This document shows positions 49,901 to 61,777 of a stretch of 64,000 nt of DNA, in pieces. The DNA comes from Sphaerolaimus hirsutus (taxonomy: Eukaryota > Nematoda > Chromadorea > Monhysterida > Sphaerolaimidae). Both the position numbers and the translations under genes were made by a program. The notes below the pieces were generated by a model. That model searched no databases and was not told the origin of the DNA. It saw only the letters and a program-made list of their open reading frames with translations. Positions within the stretch are counted from its first letter, which is position 1. Every line of letters starts with the position of its first letter. The stretch covers positions 9,065,832 through 9,129,831 of the forward strand of contig OZ038458.1 in assembly GCA_964036195.1 (NCBI GenBank), read 5' to 3'.

Positions 49901-52900
49901 GCACGGCGTGGCCCATTTAAGAAAGTGGTATATAAAAAAACACAGGTGCTATCATCTGCCGCGCGTTCAGGCTTGTGTATATTTACACTTGTCTTTAAAA
50001 ACATTGTTCACATTGTCCAGAATAGAGAGAGTCAATAACTTTTCACTAAGTGCCTTTTCACAGCTTCAAGGGCTAGCTCGCCTCTACATAATGGGTTTGA
50101 AAAAAACTTGTGAGAAAATAAATGAGACTTGGAATTTTATTGCGCCTTGCACAAATAATGGGTGGTCCCCAATTTGCTCAGATGAATGTTCACTGAAACT
50201 CGCATTGTCTTTTTTCTTCATTGACTTGAATACCGTTGAATACCTATGTATGGGTGTGTGCAGTGCATGTCAAAAAAACAGCACCTGTGGTAAATATGGT
50301 GGAAACTACCGATTCCTGATGGGAGCTAATAGCTATACTTATGCCGTCACATCACTTCATGAACATATACGTCACATTTGTTTCAGAAAAAAAAACTTTC
50401 AGACGAACATCACAATTTTGTTCTTTAGTGCCAACCCTAGGGATGGAAAGATGTTTTTTTAACCAGTTGAAAACCAGTTTACCTGACCCAGTTTCAACAA
50501 TTTTTTAAAACAATTTGGGTTTACATGCAGTGTTTTGGTCGACACTTCACCTCAAATCTTGTGAAGCGTCTTTGAAGAGGCCGCTAAATGCGCATCCAGC
50601 CTGCTTCCACACACTTCACAAACATATTTTCTGAGTAACATTGACTGGATATTTTATACTGCACTAACACACCATGGATTACTACAGGGGTCTCCAATGG
50701 GGGGAGGAGGGTTACCCCCCAAACCACCCAACTATCTATCAGAGGCTGCTTAGCAGAAGTATCTTGAATTTCGACCGTCCGGGGGGTTGGATAGATAGCA
50801 AATCACTCCTCCGGAGGGATAGATAGCTGAAAAATTTTCTGGGGGGGTTGGGGGGGTTGTGGTGGTTCGATATATAGGCTTTTTGGAGCATAGAAGGAAG
50901 AAAAAGGGAGAAAAATCGCTAAAAGTAGGTGTAAAATTGTTCAAAATGAGTATACAAGAGCATATAGTACTAAAAATAGCTGAAAATAGGCAATAGTGAA
51001 CATGAACTAACGATTTTGGAGGCGAAAATCTATAAAAAGGCATGAAAAGTAGCGATTTTGAGCAACAATTTGGGTACAATTTCTCAAAAATCACTCCGGT
51101 TAGGTAGATAGCTGGGCGATTGGGGGGGGGGGGTTTAGGGGGTAGTAGCCCAAAATTTTGCCTCTGGGATGGATAGATAGCTGAGCTGCCCCCTGGATAG
51201 ATATATAGCTGGGTGGTTTGGAAGGGTAACCCCCCCCCCATTCGAGACCCCTGCTGCTCAGCTATCTATCCCAGAGGCAAAATTTTGGGCTACTACCCCC
51301 TTACCCCCTCCTCCCCCAAATCACTCAGCTATCTACCTATCCGGAGCGATTTTTATGAAACGAGACCCCAATTTTTGCTCAAAATATTTATTTTTCATAC
51401 CATTTTATGGATTTTCACCTTTAAAATCACTAGTTCTTGTTCCTATTTTACACTTACTTTGAGCGATTTTTCTCGCTTTTCTTCCTTCTACACCCTGAAT
51501 AAGCCTATACACCGAACCCCCGCAACCCTGCCACCCCCCAATTTTTTTTCCAGCTGTCTATCTATCCCGGAGGCCCCTCAGCTATCTGTCCAACCCTCGG
51601 GAGGGTCAAAATCTGGGACCCCTGGATTAGGGTGGCAGACGGTACGGCCTTGCGGTAAACCGTACGGTACGGTAAATTTCCTATTTTGCGGTAAACGGTA
51701 CGGTACGGTAAATCTTCAATTTTGCGGTAAACGGTACGGTACGGTAAATCTGAAAAGTGTGGTACGCAGTACGGTACGGTAAATTTCCGAGTGTCAGAAA
51801 TATATCACTACCGGACTACAGGCAACTTTTACTTCAAAAATTGACATCAACTTCAATTACACACTTTGATAATGGACTTTAGAAAAAAATAACAGTGTGA
51901 TGACATAAAATTACATTACCCACAATGAAGGGGCTCAATATATAGGCTTTTTCAAGGTGTAGAAGGAAGAAAAGAGAGAAAATATGTAAAAGTGGGTGAA
52001 AAATTGCTAAGTAGTTGAAAAATAGGTACATAATGGCATATAGTAAATAAAATAGCTGAAAAAAGCCATACGACATGAACACAATTTGGGAAAAATATAG
52101 CATGTGGAAGGGCTGAAAATCTGTCAAAACAATGTTGTGAAAATTGCGCACTTGTGCGCAAAAAAATTGCAGAACACCACATAAATTGTCATCGATATTT
52201 TGAAAAATTTAAGGTAAATCTGAGTAAAATTTACCGCGTAAAATGCGGTAAATGAGTGCGGTACGCGGTACGGTACGGTAAATTTCGGAAAATGCGGTAC
52301 GCGGTACGGTACGGTAAATTTCTGAAATTGCGGTAAACGGTACGGTAAATTTCCCAAAAATGCGGTACGGTACGGTACGGTACGGTAAATTCTGCCACCC
52401 TACCCTGGATTACTATTACATGGTAGCAGAAATGGAAGGTTGTATTTAGGGTTCAAACGGGATCCTGATCCCGGATCCCGTGAAATTCCGGGATTTAGCA
52501 GTCCCAATCCCAATCCCGAAACCCCAATCCCAATCCGAAAATCCAAAAATACCAATCCCGATCCCGAAAACTTTCAAATCCCGATCCCGATCCCAAGAAT
52601 CTCCCAAGTCCGGGATCCCGATACTGGAAAAAATAGTGGAAATTATAAAAAGTGAAAAAAATGACATTTTTGCGTGCAAAAATGTGAACGCAACCCCCCA
52701 GCGTCCATTTTATGTCACTTTTCTGGCATCCAACAGTGTTTTGAGACCTTTATGAACAACTGTGAATGCCAGAACAGTGACGAAAATCTCTATCCCTAGA
52801 CCCCAATCCCGATCCCGTAAAAATGCCAATCCCGATCCTGATCCCGTGACCCCAATCCCGGCCAATCCCGATCCCGATCCCGAAATCTCAAAATACCAAT

Positions 52901-55900
52901 CCCGATCCCGAAATCTCAAAAAGTGAATCCCGATCCCGATCCCGAAAAGTCAATCCCGTTTGAACCCTAGTTGTATTGTTGTTTTTAAAAGCCGTGATTA
53001 AAAACGATTTCAACGCTTCTATTTTTGTTACAAAACCTTTTTGTATTTCCTTTTTAAAACGGTGAAAACTTTCCATCACTAGCCAACCCGTGAAATATTT
53101 TTTTGTTTTAAGCAAATATGGCAGTGCACACGCAGCGAAGACCAGCGAGAGACAAATTAATGAGAGGGCTGCACGCGCAAACACATAAAAGTATGTAACG
53201 TGCGTTGCGAGTGCGACCCGACAATTTTTTTGCAATCGAAACAAAAAAATGGCCTGATACGATGTACGTTATCTCGTTTATCTACGCCCATCAAATTCGC
53301 TAATTCGACAATGAATATCACCATATTTACATATGCACCGTGCAAATGATAAATTCATAATTGACCCACAGCATCACAACATCCACTATTGTTTCCATAA
53401 ATTATCAACCACCGGAAACACATTCCGACAATCAGCAGAATATTCTAGTGAATGTCAAATATCCATTCAATTGCCCCTCTGCCACACATTTTTGCAATGA
53501 TCAGGGCTGAATGGGGAAATGAATAGTATTGCCAACCTTGGCAACGCTGGTGCTGACGGCGGGGCGGCACAAAAACACGCAGCGCGGCCCACGTGATCAT
53601 GCATAAATTTGCTGCCGCCGCCGCCGCCGCCGCGGCGACACATCACACAACAATGCACCGGCACCGGGAGCACACGCAGGTCCGGCGCCGCGGTGCGGTG
53701 TGGGTCTGATTGCAGAGGTGTGGCGCGGATATCCAAAACCTCGATTGCAGTCAGCTGCCGCAACCACAAGGCTACATCTTCATTTATGTGGTTTCGCGAG
53801 TCATCTCTTGGCAAACATATGACCTATTTACATACGTTTATTGCCAACACACCAGCCTAGTACTTGAAAAAGTATATATTCGAAAGGCTGGCGCCAGTCC
53901 GTAATGTAGCAGGGTCAATTTGTTACCTTAGATACCGCTTGCCATTGTGCAGGTGTGGCTGGCGGATTTTGCGTGCACATTGATATGCAGAAAGTATCTT
54001 TCGCAAGCAAATATGTATACCTAGTGGAGCGCATACTTTGCGCAGTATACTACCATAATTTGATGAATGGAATGTTGTGATAAATTACGTAATTTATTTT
54101 CCAGAGAAAATACGAAATATTACGATGAAAAACTGTATAATTTCTGGTTCATTATTCAGATGGGTCATGGTAGGTTTCCATACTTAGTGTGATGTCTGCC
54201 CAGTATATGTACGATTAATACATACATTAGATATGTAAATACATATTACGTTTACCTGTGTACATTTTATAACTGCATGGCAATGCAAAGCCGGGGCAGT
54301 GATTGAGATGGCAAAAAGCAAGCTTGGCCTCAATTCAAGTGTCTGTGCAAACAAATGAAACTGCACTGCGGGCAACGGCCCCGCTGCAGGTAACTTTGTT
54401 GTCTTTGTTTGAGGAAACGTGTGCTTAGCAAGAAACAGCTTTTTACAAAATAACACTTTTAAGCGAAAGCGGTTTTTACTTTTGCCTTTTGTAAGTTACA
54501 CTCCGAGTACAAACATTATTTTCAGTGTATTTCAAGTGTCCCGAATGTGTGCACTTTCCCAAATTTATCCCCAAATTGAAATGTAAATTTTTACACTGTC
54601 GGAAACGGATTTTGCAAAAACAGTTGTCACAAACGTTCACAAGTTAATGAATTTTGTTGCCAAGTGGGACTAAATGATGTGACGCGATTACATACAACCC
54701 GAACCTCAGCGGGGTGCGGCGCGCAAAATTCACTCTTTTGTGATGTCTGGCTTTTAGCAATTTTACAGAACATACAAAATTAACTATTGACATAAACGCT
54801 TTTGTAAAGACTGTTCAAACAGGTTTTAGTCACACATTTCTGTGGCTTAGCTAAAGACCAAAACCGATAAGTGCTAAGGGCAAAACCTTCAAATTATCAT
54901 TCGGCATGCCCCTCCAATACAATTTAAGATCATAAAATGTCCCAGAGCAGAGACCCCTAAACACGTTTCAGGCATTTTTAGAAGGTCTGAAACCATCACA
55001 TGATGCACAACTTCACTCAAATATATCGGACTCAAATATTTGCTCAGCATAAATAAAAACCGAAAAGCTCTGCCCGGGCATCATTAAATGCCACCAAAGT
55101 TTGAATTTTACCCCAACAGTTCACAAAATGAAGTTGTCTGGTCAGTACTGATCAAACATGAAAACTCAAATACAATTAAAGGGAGGGGCACTAGGCATGA
55201 TTAGTTCATGTAATGCATGTTTGGTTTGCTGAAACGAATTTGATATGTAAAATTATTGCAGCAACCCAACACTTTTGTGTATTTATCTACATGACGCATT
55301 TACATGGCTGCCGCCGCAAACCCAGGTAGTTCCATGGTGCAACATTAAACATGTTTTCATGGAATTACATGCATATAACGCCGCAAAATAAATACAATCG
55401 TGTCGCTCCAACACCGTACTTATGTAAATACATCCGTGAACTATGGTTTGAATAAAGGGCACATAAGTGCGGAAATATCCGTGATAACCACCAGGCCAGA
55501 GAAAGCATATTAGCATGGCAACGCAAGAACATTAGGCAGCCGCACACCAAGCATGCGTCTGGTTGCGATGTTTTGCAGTACTGTGTCCATTGGACCCATT
55601 GTATTTTATTTATTTGTAACACGTGATTTGCGCTCGGGCGCTGGCTGCTAGTTTTCAGGCACTATGCGAATTACTGCCTAGTGCCCATGATAATAAACAC
55701 ATTCAATATGCATGACAATATGCATGCGAGCAGCGCACAATGTCAGCGACGAAATGCATGCGAAGGATGCGCACTGGACGCTCGCACATCTATCTATTGG
55801 AACAACCAACATCGCATTAGTCATGCATGTATTTAGTGTAGAGCGGCCGGCCCACCGCAACCCACACTTGAGCCGACGCCAAGCTGCGGCCACAACCGCC

Positions 55901-57260
55901 GTATCAAACATCTGACGCGTTGTCGCCGCGGCGACGACGTCGACCGCATCCGCACTCGCGTCGCCACGCGAGAAGTGCGGCGGCCGCCCGGCTGCCGCGT
56001 CAACTTGCAGTCGCGCGGCACGATGTACGCGCAGCACACGCGGATGCGTAGATGAGCGACAGAGTGCAGCACACGCGCCGGTGGTGATTAGGGTTGGGCC
56101 GACGTATTTATTTATCAATCATACCGCATCGAATTTTACGATGGATATCGATATCGAACATTACGAACAACGATTCAAAATCGAGCCCCCTTTCACGTGT
56201 TATGTTCAATGAAAGTTTCGTGAAAATATCGTACGAGTCCCGTCATCCGAACCCTAGTACATAAGTAGTGATATTGCCGCCGCCGCGGCGGCAAAGAGGC
56301 GCACAATGAATATGGCGGCCGGCGGCAGACTGGCCCGAATAAAAACAAGGCTGCTGCCGAGCGGCATAACCTTGCAGCGGCGAGCGTGATCGGCGATGCG
56401 TGCGCACGGCGGCGCGCATCCACCCACGCTGTAAACTGCCAATCGGTACCTGGCGCTCGACGCGCCGCAAGGGGATCACACAGCGACACCCGGCTGTGTT
56501 TACATCATTTTTCGATGCGGAATATGGCAAAAATTTCATATTCACGCCACTAATTTGGGCATCAACCAAAAAGCTTAATATATATTTACATAAATACATG
56601 CAAATTGATGATGCGCACATTGGGTTGCCATGCCGTGCGAGTCGCACGGTGCGACGCGATAATTGTGTGAATAGAGCGAAAAAATTTAGACAGCCGAGAT
56701 AACGTAGATGCCCTAAAACTAAACATGGCAATCGTGTTAAAAGTGTCGATTTGATATGTACACATTTTTGCGCGTCATCGGCAAGTTTTCTAACTCGACC
56801 AGCGAGTAATATAAAACAACAACTACGGTTTAACTTTACATGTACCCTAAAAATGAATCAATCCAAGCCCGAAACGCCGCAGACAAGAAAAACGCATATG
56901 CTCTGAGCGGCATTTCAACGTGCAAAATGTCAACTTTTGGACACTTAAAATGGCACTGCCTGGTGCATTTCACATGTAGCATTAAATGTAACTAAGCACG
57001 GACGCCGGTCTTAGCCCCCCCAAAAAAACTCCGCCACCAACCTGATCGTCTCCCTGTTCCTGTTTCACATCGGCCACGAGTCCATTGTGGCCCACCGAGT
57101 CGACGTTGCCGTTCTGCTGCTGCGCGGCCAACTGCAGCGGGCTGCCGGTGCCGTTGGCGCCGCCGCCGTTGTTGTTGATTTGCGCGTTGCCGCTCGGCGG
57201 CGACAGGCGCGCCCGCTTGTGCAGCAGCGCGGTCGCCGACGACGTGCACGCCACGGAGCC
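40994..57260 (-). CDS. mec-8: Two-RRM RNA-binding protein of the MEC-8/RBPMS/couch potato family, 5' end uncertain
   Basis: Ten minus-strand exons: 57260-57042, 48227-48150, 47888-47835, 45294-45232, 43749-43548, 43234-43110, 42951-42778, 42464-42287, 41856-41624, 41125-40994 (TGA), phase-consistent, 485 residues. RRM1 (about 74-160) has [42 protein letters not shown] and the family signature [18 protein letters not shown] Gln/Ala/Gly-rich linker follows. RRM2 (about 397-475) has NTLFVANL, the [15 protein letters not shown] core, and [16 protein letters not shown] at the end. Family RRM1 dimers bind tandem CAC motifs and regulate splicing; two RRMs in this order are typical of nematode MEC-8, while vertebrate RBPMS and fly couch potato have one. 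The first exon has no obvious ATG after its acceptor, so a further 5' exon is likely (possible ATG-containing start at 58082). The second intron, 48228-57041, is 8.8 kb. Confidence 0.9.
41208..41542. mobile_element. CCGTATATCCTAGAGTAAG-family element in a MEC-8-like intron
   Basis: TACCGTATATCCTAGAGTAAGA is mirrored by TCTTATACAAGGATACACGGTA, flanked by TA. Sub-terminal words GGGGAGTTATTCAAG recur. Confidence 0.75.
42487..42756. mobile_element. CCGTATTTGCTTGAATAA-family element, right end decayed
   Basis: TACCGTATTTGCTTGAATAATC at the left. The right arm GGGAATTATTCGAGCACGA lacks the terminal ATACGGTA. Two copies of GAAAAATGCTTGAAAATTTTGAC lie before it. It is 22 bp from exon 42951-42778. 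Confidence 0.65.
43356..43466. mobile_element. CCGTCATTTCCCCGAAATAC short element
   Basis: TACCGTCATTTCCCCGAAATAC and GTATTTCGTGGAAATACGGTA, only about 110 bp. It lies in the 43235-43547 intron. Confidence 0.7.
45295..47834. other. GC-rich MEC-8-like intron without recognised exon
   Basis: The intron contains a GC-rich block at about 46020-46520 with overlapping open frames on both strands but no family match, a fragment of the CCCGAT repeat at about 46575-46735 lacking terminal repeats, and element 47036-47323. The open frames look like by-products of base composition. Confidence 0.45.
47036..47323. mobile_element. ACACACTGGATGTCAACTG foldback element
   Basis: GGTGCCACACACACTGGATG and CATCCAGTGTGTGTAGCGCC ends; the arms carry GTTTCAGTGTCAACTCGG and complement. 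Same structural group as 37148 and 40453. Confidence 0.7.
49186..49631. mobile_element. hAT-like CAGGGCCGTATCCAGG element, intact copy
   Basis: CAGGGCCGTATCCAGG / CCTGGATACGTCCCTG ends with perfect CCTTACTT duplication (49178-49185, 49632-49639). Sub-terminal G and C blocks are longer than 8 bases. GCGCGCAAGCGCGC and GGCGCTGGCGCC words occur inside. About 85 percent alike to 17827-18262 by eye. Confidence 0.85.
49779..50462 (+). CDS. Unassigned 227-codon open frame
   Basis: This is one of the longest open frames in the window. It begins in sequence without clear splice sites and ends at TAA. The translation is rich in Ser, Phe and Cys ([20 protein letters not shown]) but no domain is recognisable. 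It lies in the 8.8-kb MEC-8-like intron. It may be a decayed element frame or chance; codon use does not resemble the GC-rich genuine exons nearby. Confidence 0.15.
   Translation: MYVFFNAYFSEKTPAIKYRDYFIRHSAFFIQKATFSQPRQMHGVAHLRKWYIKKHRCYHLPRVQACVYLHLSLKTLFTLSRIERVNNFSLSAFSQLQGLARLYIMGLKKTCEKINETWNFIAPCTNNGWSPICSDECSLKLALSFFFIDLNTVEYLCMGVCSACQKNSTCGKYGGNYRFLMGANSYTYAVTSLHEHIRHICFRKKNFQTNITILFFSANPRDGKMFF
50685..51624. mobile_element. hAT-like GATAGATAGCTGAG element, double-length copy
   Basis: Starts CAGGGGTCTCC after GATTACTA (50677-50684). An internal ATTCGAGACCCCTG near 51239-51254 and a second arm up to GGGACCCCTG at 51624 suggest two fused copies. The right duplication GAT-TACTA is split by hAT element 51628-52402, so that element inserted later. 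Confidence 0.75.
51628..52402. mobile_element. hAT-like element filled with ACGGTAAA repeats
   Basis: TAGGGTGGCAGA / TCTGCCACCCTA ends and perfect CCCTGGAT duplication (51620-51627, 52403-52410). Both arms consist of GCGGTAAACGGTACGGTAAAT words, with an unrelated AT-rich centre. Confidence 0.88.
52447..52969. mobile_element. hAT-like element filled with CCCGAT repeats
   Basis: TAGGGTTCAAACGGGAT / ATCCCGTTTGAACCCTA and perfect GTTGTATT duplication (52439-52446, 52970-52977). Same layout and unique centre as 11508 and 23775. Confidence 0.88.
52978..57041. other. MEC-8-like first large intron, distal part
   Basis: Holds a (GCC)n microsatellite at about 53611-53635, GC-rich patches at 53580-53710, 55840-56090 and 56270-56480, and an inverted TGTCNGC...AGTATA element at about 54040-54205. 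No coding exon could be supported. The GC-rich patches might be alternative promoters. Confidence 0.4.
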
Positions 57261-58869
57261 CTGCGAGTTTTGGCACAGTGCCAATGTGAGGCATGAAATG
57301 CGAGGTGGAAATAAGCAGGTGAAACGCACTGGGTGCTCCAATACGGTGGCCATTTTCACAGCGAAATTGCAGCACTCGGCGAACTGTCCGACCACGAAAG
57401 TAATAAAAACGACGTGTGTACAATCGATTCGGTTGTCCCTCTTTGAGCGCGTGGCGAGCCAGTGAAATTGTCAGCAACAGTGCAACATGGCCGCGCGGCT
57501 ATAGAAATTGGGGTGCTGCGAAAATCGTGAGTTGGCATTTGTATTCATTGTCATTTCATAGCACGTGCACTGAACGGTGTGTAAACGAATGGGGTTGTGC
57601 GAAAAGCGTGGAAAGTCCACTTGCACAAGGCCCGCATTGTCACACCGAGCGGGCGGCGGCTCCGTCGAAAATTCGCGATCGATCACTGTCGGAAGGCGAC
57701 AGATTTTCGAGGAAAATAAACACCCTGGCACGCGGGAAGCGAAAAAAAAAACGAAATAGAAAAATGACGACACGTCGCCGTAAACAGCGCCTAGGGCGGC
57801 CTCAAGAAAACAAGTCTAAACAAAACAACAGTTGCGACAGATTTTATGCGAGTTTGAATTGAAAGACAATTATTTCATTACAAATTGAAAAGCGTCTGCG
57901 GGAATTTTACCGGACGGCAGAGAGTGCACGACAAATCGAATGAGAAAAAACGCCACGAATCCATCTAAATTTGGATCGCAATAAAAATCTGCACAATTGC
58001 GCCCAAAGTGTGCAAACATAAAACGCACGTCCAAAACAAGCAACATTACTCACACAGATCGGCCCTTTTTCAGCATTATGGGAGCCGCGAAACAGCGCGC
58101 GCGGCAGTGTCGCCTAGGCAACAAGCGCATGCGCGCCGCGCCAAAACGCACGCCGATCACATGCATATGGAGCGCGCTAAAGCATGAGCACAGGTGTACC
58201 GCCTTACAGTACGAGGGCCGAATGTAAAGACAGTATTCGGGGTGAAGAGAAGGGGAGAAAACGAAGAAACAACGACTTGGATTTTATTTTATTTTTGAAT
58301 AATAAAATAATTACGAAATTCTTGGCATGCTTCCAAATGTACACGACTGATCCGGCCCGATATCAAATTTGATCAAATTCAGCTAAAATCGTCATTAAAA
58401 TGTACCTCAACGACGGTCAAAGTGCAAAAGCGAAGCAGCGCCGAGCAAAGGACAGGTGCACTGGCGCACGGCGCGCAGCGGATAAAGTGGGCTGTGCGGC
58501 GGCGGGAATCGAATAATACACAATGATGCGACGCAGACGCGCTGATTGGCTGCGCGGCACACGAGCGCTGCATCGCGGAATTTTGTGGCGACTGGCGATG
58601 AAAAGTTAGAGTGGTGTAAATATTATGGTTACATTTCTTTCCTTTGAGGGATTATTCTGACGATTCTTTCTCGATTTCATAAATCTCAGGTAGAATGTGA
58701 ACTGAGGCAATTTCCGACTGAAACACAGCGCTGCAACGACTCGGCAAAACTTCTGCAGTGAACCGGAAACGAGTAATCAAAATCGCGAATCACCGGCAAA
58801 ATTTCGCGCGCTGTTTTGTCCCACTTTCGGCGACAAAATTGGCCCTCTGGGGTATTGCCCGGTCCAATC
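57261..58869. promoter_or_regulatory. CpG-rich upstream region between two divergent genes
   Basis: High-GC, CpG-dense sequence between the first recognised MEC-8-like exon (minus) and the 58870 ATG (plus). A minus-strand ATG at 58082 is followed by AAAAAGGGCCGATCT and a GTGTGAGTAA donor-like site; it could be the missing first exon, though its phase is not proven. No TATA box is convincing. Confidence 0.35.
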
Positions 58870-61190
58870 ATGATGGCGGGCTATGATCCATGTGAATTGC
58901 CACAAAATGGGTACTTTGTATTCAGGTCGGAAGCTGCAAATCTTACCTACGTAAATACCTATAATTTATGCGATTGCGATGAGCGATTTATTTTTGATGA
59001 GAATGTAGTAGAACTGGGCCACGGTGCTGATGGCGCTGACAGTTTTCTGGTGCTAAAGGCGGTGCCAGCTGCAGCGCCGGGTGCCACTCCCGGATCCTGT
59101 AAAATGTTTTGTGAAATGTCAAATGTCAAGTTGCCATTTTACAGGTTCTGGGAGTGCCCCCAAGGTGGTGTCTCGAACCTTGCAAAGTGTAAAGTCAAGT
59201 GTCAAATGTCATGTAAAATGTCAACCAAAACGAAAGAGAAAACATTTGATAACTGAACTTTGTATGATAATTGACACTTTGTCTGACACTTAGCATGACA
59301 ATTGACACTTTGTCTGACCCTTTGCATGACAATTGACAAATTCGTTATGACATTTGACACTTGACTTTGCAGGGCTTGAGACTGGCACCAGGTCAGCAAG
59401 TTTTTGAGAGACAAGAGGAGTGATATGTAAAATACCGAAAACATCTGATAGTGTTAGCTCGGACGGCAGATGCATAAATAGAAACAAGTGACAACGACAA
59501 GTAGGTATAATATTATAAATACCTATTTTCATTATTTTTGGTTGTAATTTATCATCAGTTATACATTTTTCACACTTACCACGTTTCTACTGACTTGACA
59601 ACTAGCGGAAATTAATCCTACGGAGCTGAATACTATTTAGTTGTGCTTGATGCACTCTTTTACCTTTCTGTTGACACAGTATCCGGAAATTACACTGTTT
59701 GGCGCTGAGCCAAGCACTGAAAGTTCGGTGAATAGCCCAACTTTTGGTGCCAAACACCATGACTTTTTATGCGCCAGAGCCAGAAGTCCTGGCGCTTTTG
59801 TCTGTGACTATGGATATCACAATTCAAATCTTATCCCGAGGCCGCATTTCACACTCGCGGCCGGGCGGGTATTTCGTGGCGAGATGTCGTCAACCGGAAG
59901 ACTCGCTGACAGGTGCAAACGTCCTTTCGATTGATCCTTCGATTTTCGTTTATTCATTGTGCAATGGACGGTAATTTGTGGCGTTTTTCCACTCGGGAAA
60001 ATACACGCCTCATTACTTTCATTGCGATAGGTTCTCACACCGACGTTCAACGTATTGAGGGTTCGTTGACGTTTGATTCGTGGCACTTGGTATATCATTT
60101 AAGTTTAAATGTGGGCATATGTGATTAGATGTAAGGTGTACGGCCCACATCGTACACGGCCATCATGCACCCGCGGGCAAAAAAAATAGAAAACTATTTT
60201 ACCTTTTTTCACAGATCTAAATTATTCCGTGTCACAATAAGTTGTAACCTGAATTTAAAGTGTAAGTTTAATCGAAAAATGAATTCCCGTCTTTTAAACT
60301 CATTATTGGTGGTAAACGGATACCCATTTTTGAAAAAATGAAACGAAAAGGTGTTCAAAAAAACGTACGCCATTTGCATGCAGGTAATGATGCTATGAGG
60401 ACAATTGTCAGAAATGTGGGTGAAGCAAGTGAAATAGGCTGTTGCCCAAAATGTCAATATTCAAGCTGCTATACATATAAGGTTTCCACCTCTAAAAGTG
60501 GATTACAAAAATAAAAAAATTGAGTTGAGCTCTGAAACGAGCACTAGAATTGTAAACTTAGAAGTATCTGGTAAATTCTGTAAATCTGGTACACTGGTAA
60601 ACTCTGCCTGGTGCCTTCTACTTTGGCCGTGGTGCTAGCACCTTTGGGACTGGCTGAAAAAAGGCAGCGCACCGCACCGGCACTGGTGCTATTCTGGTAA
60701 AAATGGCACCGGCACCGGCAGGGCATCCCCGAAAAATGGCACCGCACTGCACCAGCACCGTTGCTGGTGCCCTTCGGTGCCCAGCACCGACTTGGGACTG
60801 CCACCTGGAGTAAAAATTGATAAAATTTCTGACTTTTACGTTTTATGTGAGAAAAATACTCACTTCACATTTTATGTGAGAAAAAATACGCATTTTTACC
60901 TTTTCTGTGAGAAAAATACTCAGTTTTACATTTTACCAAAAAAAGTATTTTAGTCGTGTTTTACGCAGTGTAAAAGTAAATTTACTTAACGTTTTCTGTA
61001 CTCAGTGGTAAGTAATAAATAAATATTTTATGTATACATTTACTGTGAAAAAAGTTCAGTACTTTTAACAACTCTGCCCTAAACTACAACAATTTGAGGC
61101 AACTGTTATTGTTTTCACTGGTGCCGCCACAGGTTACTGTTGGCGATGAAATGGAGAAAGACTGGACGGAAAACGAGTAGGTGAAGCCAA
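58870..61190 (+). CDS. Unrecognised four-exon gene
   Basis: The proposed exons are 58870-59061, 59680-59912, 60215-60308 and 61143-61190 (TAG). All junctions are GT-AG with compatible phases, for about 188 residues. It starts MMAGYDPCELPQNGYFVF, includes FIFDENVVELGHGADGADS, then PEITLFGAEPSTESS, YGYHNSNLIPRPHFTLAAGR and GEMSSTGRLAD, and ends VGDEMEKDWTENE. I recognise no family. No signal peptide or membrane span is evident. The acceptor before exon 2 (TTTCTGTTGACACAG) and before exon 3 (CCTTTTTTCACAG) are strong. An alternative model keeps reading to 59080, removes two abutting introner-like elements (59081-59391) and stops at 59423, giving 80 residues. The exon chain is an inference from open frames and splice sites. 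Confidence 0.4.
59081..59391. mobile_element. Two abutting introner-family foldback elements
   Basis: The first (59081-59160) is GTGCCACTCCCGGATCCTG...CAGGTTCTGGGAGTGCCCC. The second starts GTGGTGTCTCGAACC at 59165 and ends GAGACTGGCAC|CAG at 59391, with inner arms TTGACACTTTG. They stand side by side with only CAAG between, as if the second landed in the target copy of the first. Confidence 0.75.
60611..60804. mobile_element. GGCACCG-rich foldback element with introner-type ends
   Basis: CTG|GTGCCTTCTACTTTGG...TTGGGACTGCCAC|CTG, with a perfect CTG duplication. The interior is rich in GCACCGGCACC and its complement. It sits in the presumed last intron of the 58870 gene, next to a (TTTTACGTTTTATGTGAG)-type element (about 60815-61077). 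Confidence 0.7.
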
Positions 61191-61777
61191 AAAATGGCAA
61201 ATTGAAGGATAAAGGAGTGAAGGAACAAAATACATATTTGGCTACCGATTTTCCTGAAACGGAACCTAATCTCTGCACTCCCAAATAAACTCAAAGGTTA
61301 TTCCATGAAATTTGCGATATGCATGCAAAGTTTAATGTAGGGTTTGAAGGGCAAATTTTTTAAAGCTTTTAAACGTTCAAGCCTGAGCTCATCAAAAATA
61401 AATTACAACATGGCGGAAGAGATCGAAAACAAATGCATGGTATTGTCTATGAAACTTAGTGGCTGCAAAAATGTGTTTACATGGGGTCAAGCCTATTATA
61501 CTCGGATGAAATTACGCCGTACATTTTTCCGGAGGAAACACTCCATCATGACGTCATCACTTTCGTCGCCATCATCATCTCTCGCCATCACACGCGTAGT
61601 GCCACAGGCCCGTTTACATGTGCACAGTAAGACTTTATTCAATAGCTGTTGGCCCAACAGTGTTGGGTAATAGGGGAAAAGTGAAGTTCAATGATTTCAT
61701 GGCATCTGCTGCTATACACAAAACTGTTACATAAATAAAATAAATATCGTTTTCCACCATCGCTTGCAATCGGTGAC

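Noticed and set aside
49779..50462. 227-codon open frame as a real gene
   Set aside because: No domain, no start context and codon use unlike the confirmed exons; kept only as a low-confidence feature.
56096..56256. Another hAT-like element with TAGGGTTGG / CGAACCCTA ends
   Set aside because: Ends are suggestive but the flanking 8-mers do not match, so it is not called.
57416..57862. 148-codon plus-strand frame rich in Lys/Arg
   Set aside because: It lies in CpG-rich upstream sequence, has no recognisable domain and its basic C terminus is an A-rich tract.
61344..61670. 108-codon plus-strand frame
   Set aside because: Ser/Lys low complexity with no family signature and no splice-site support.
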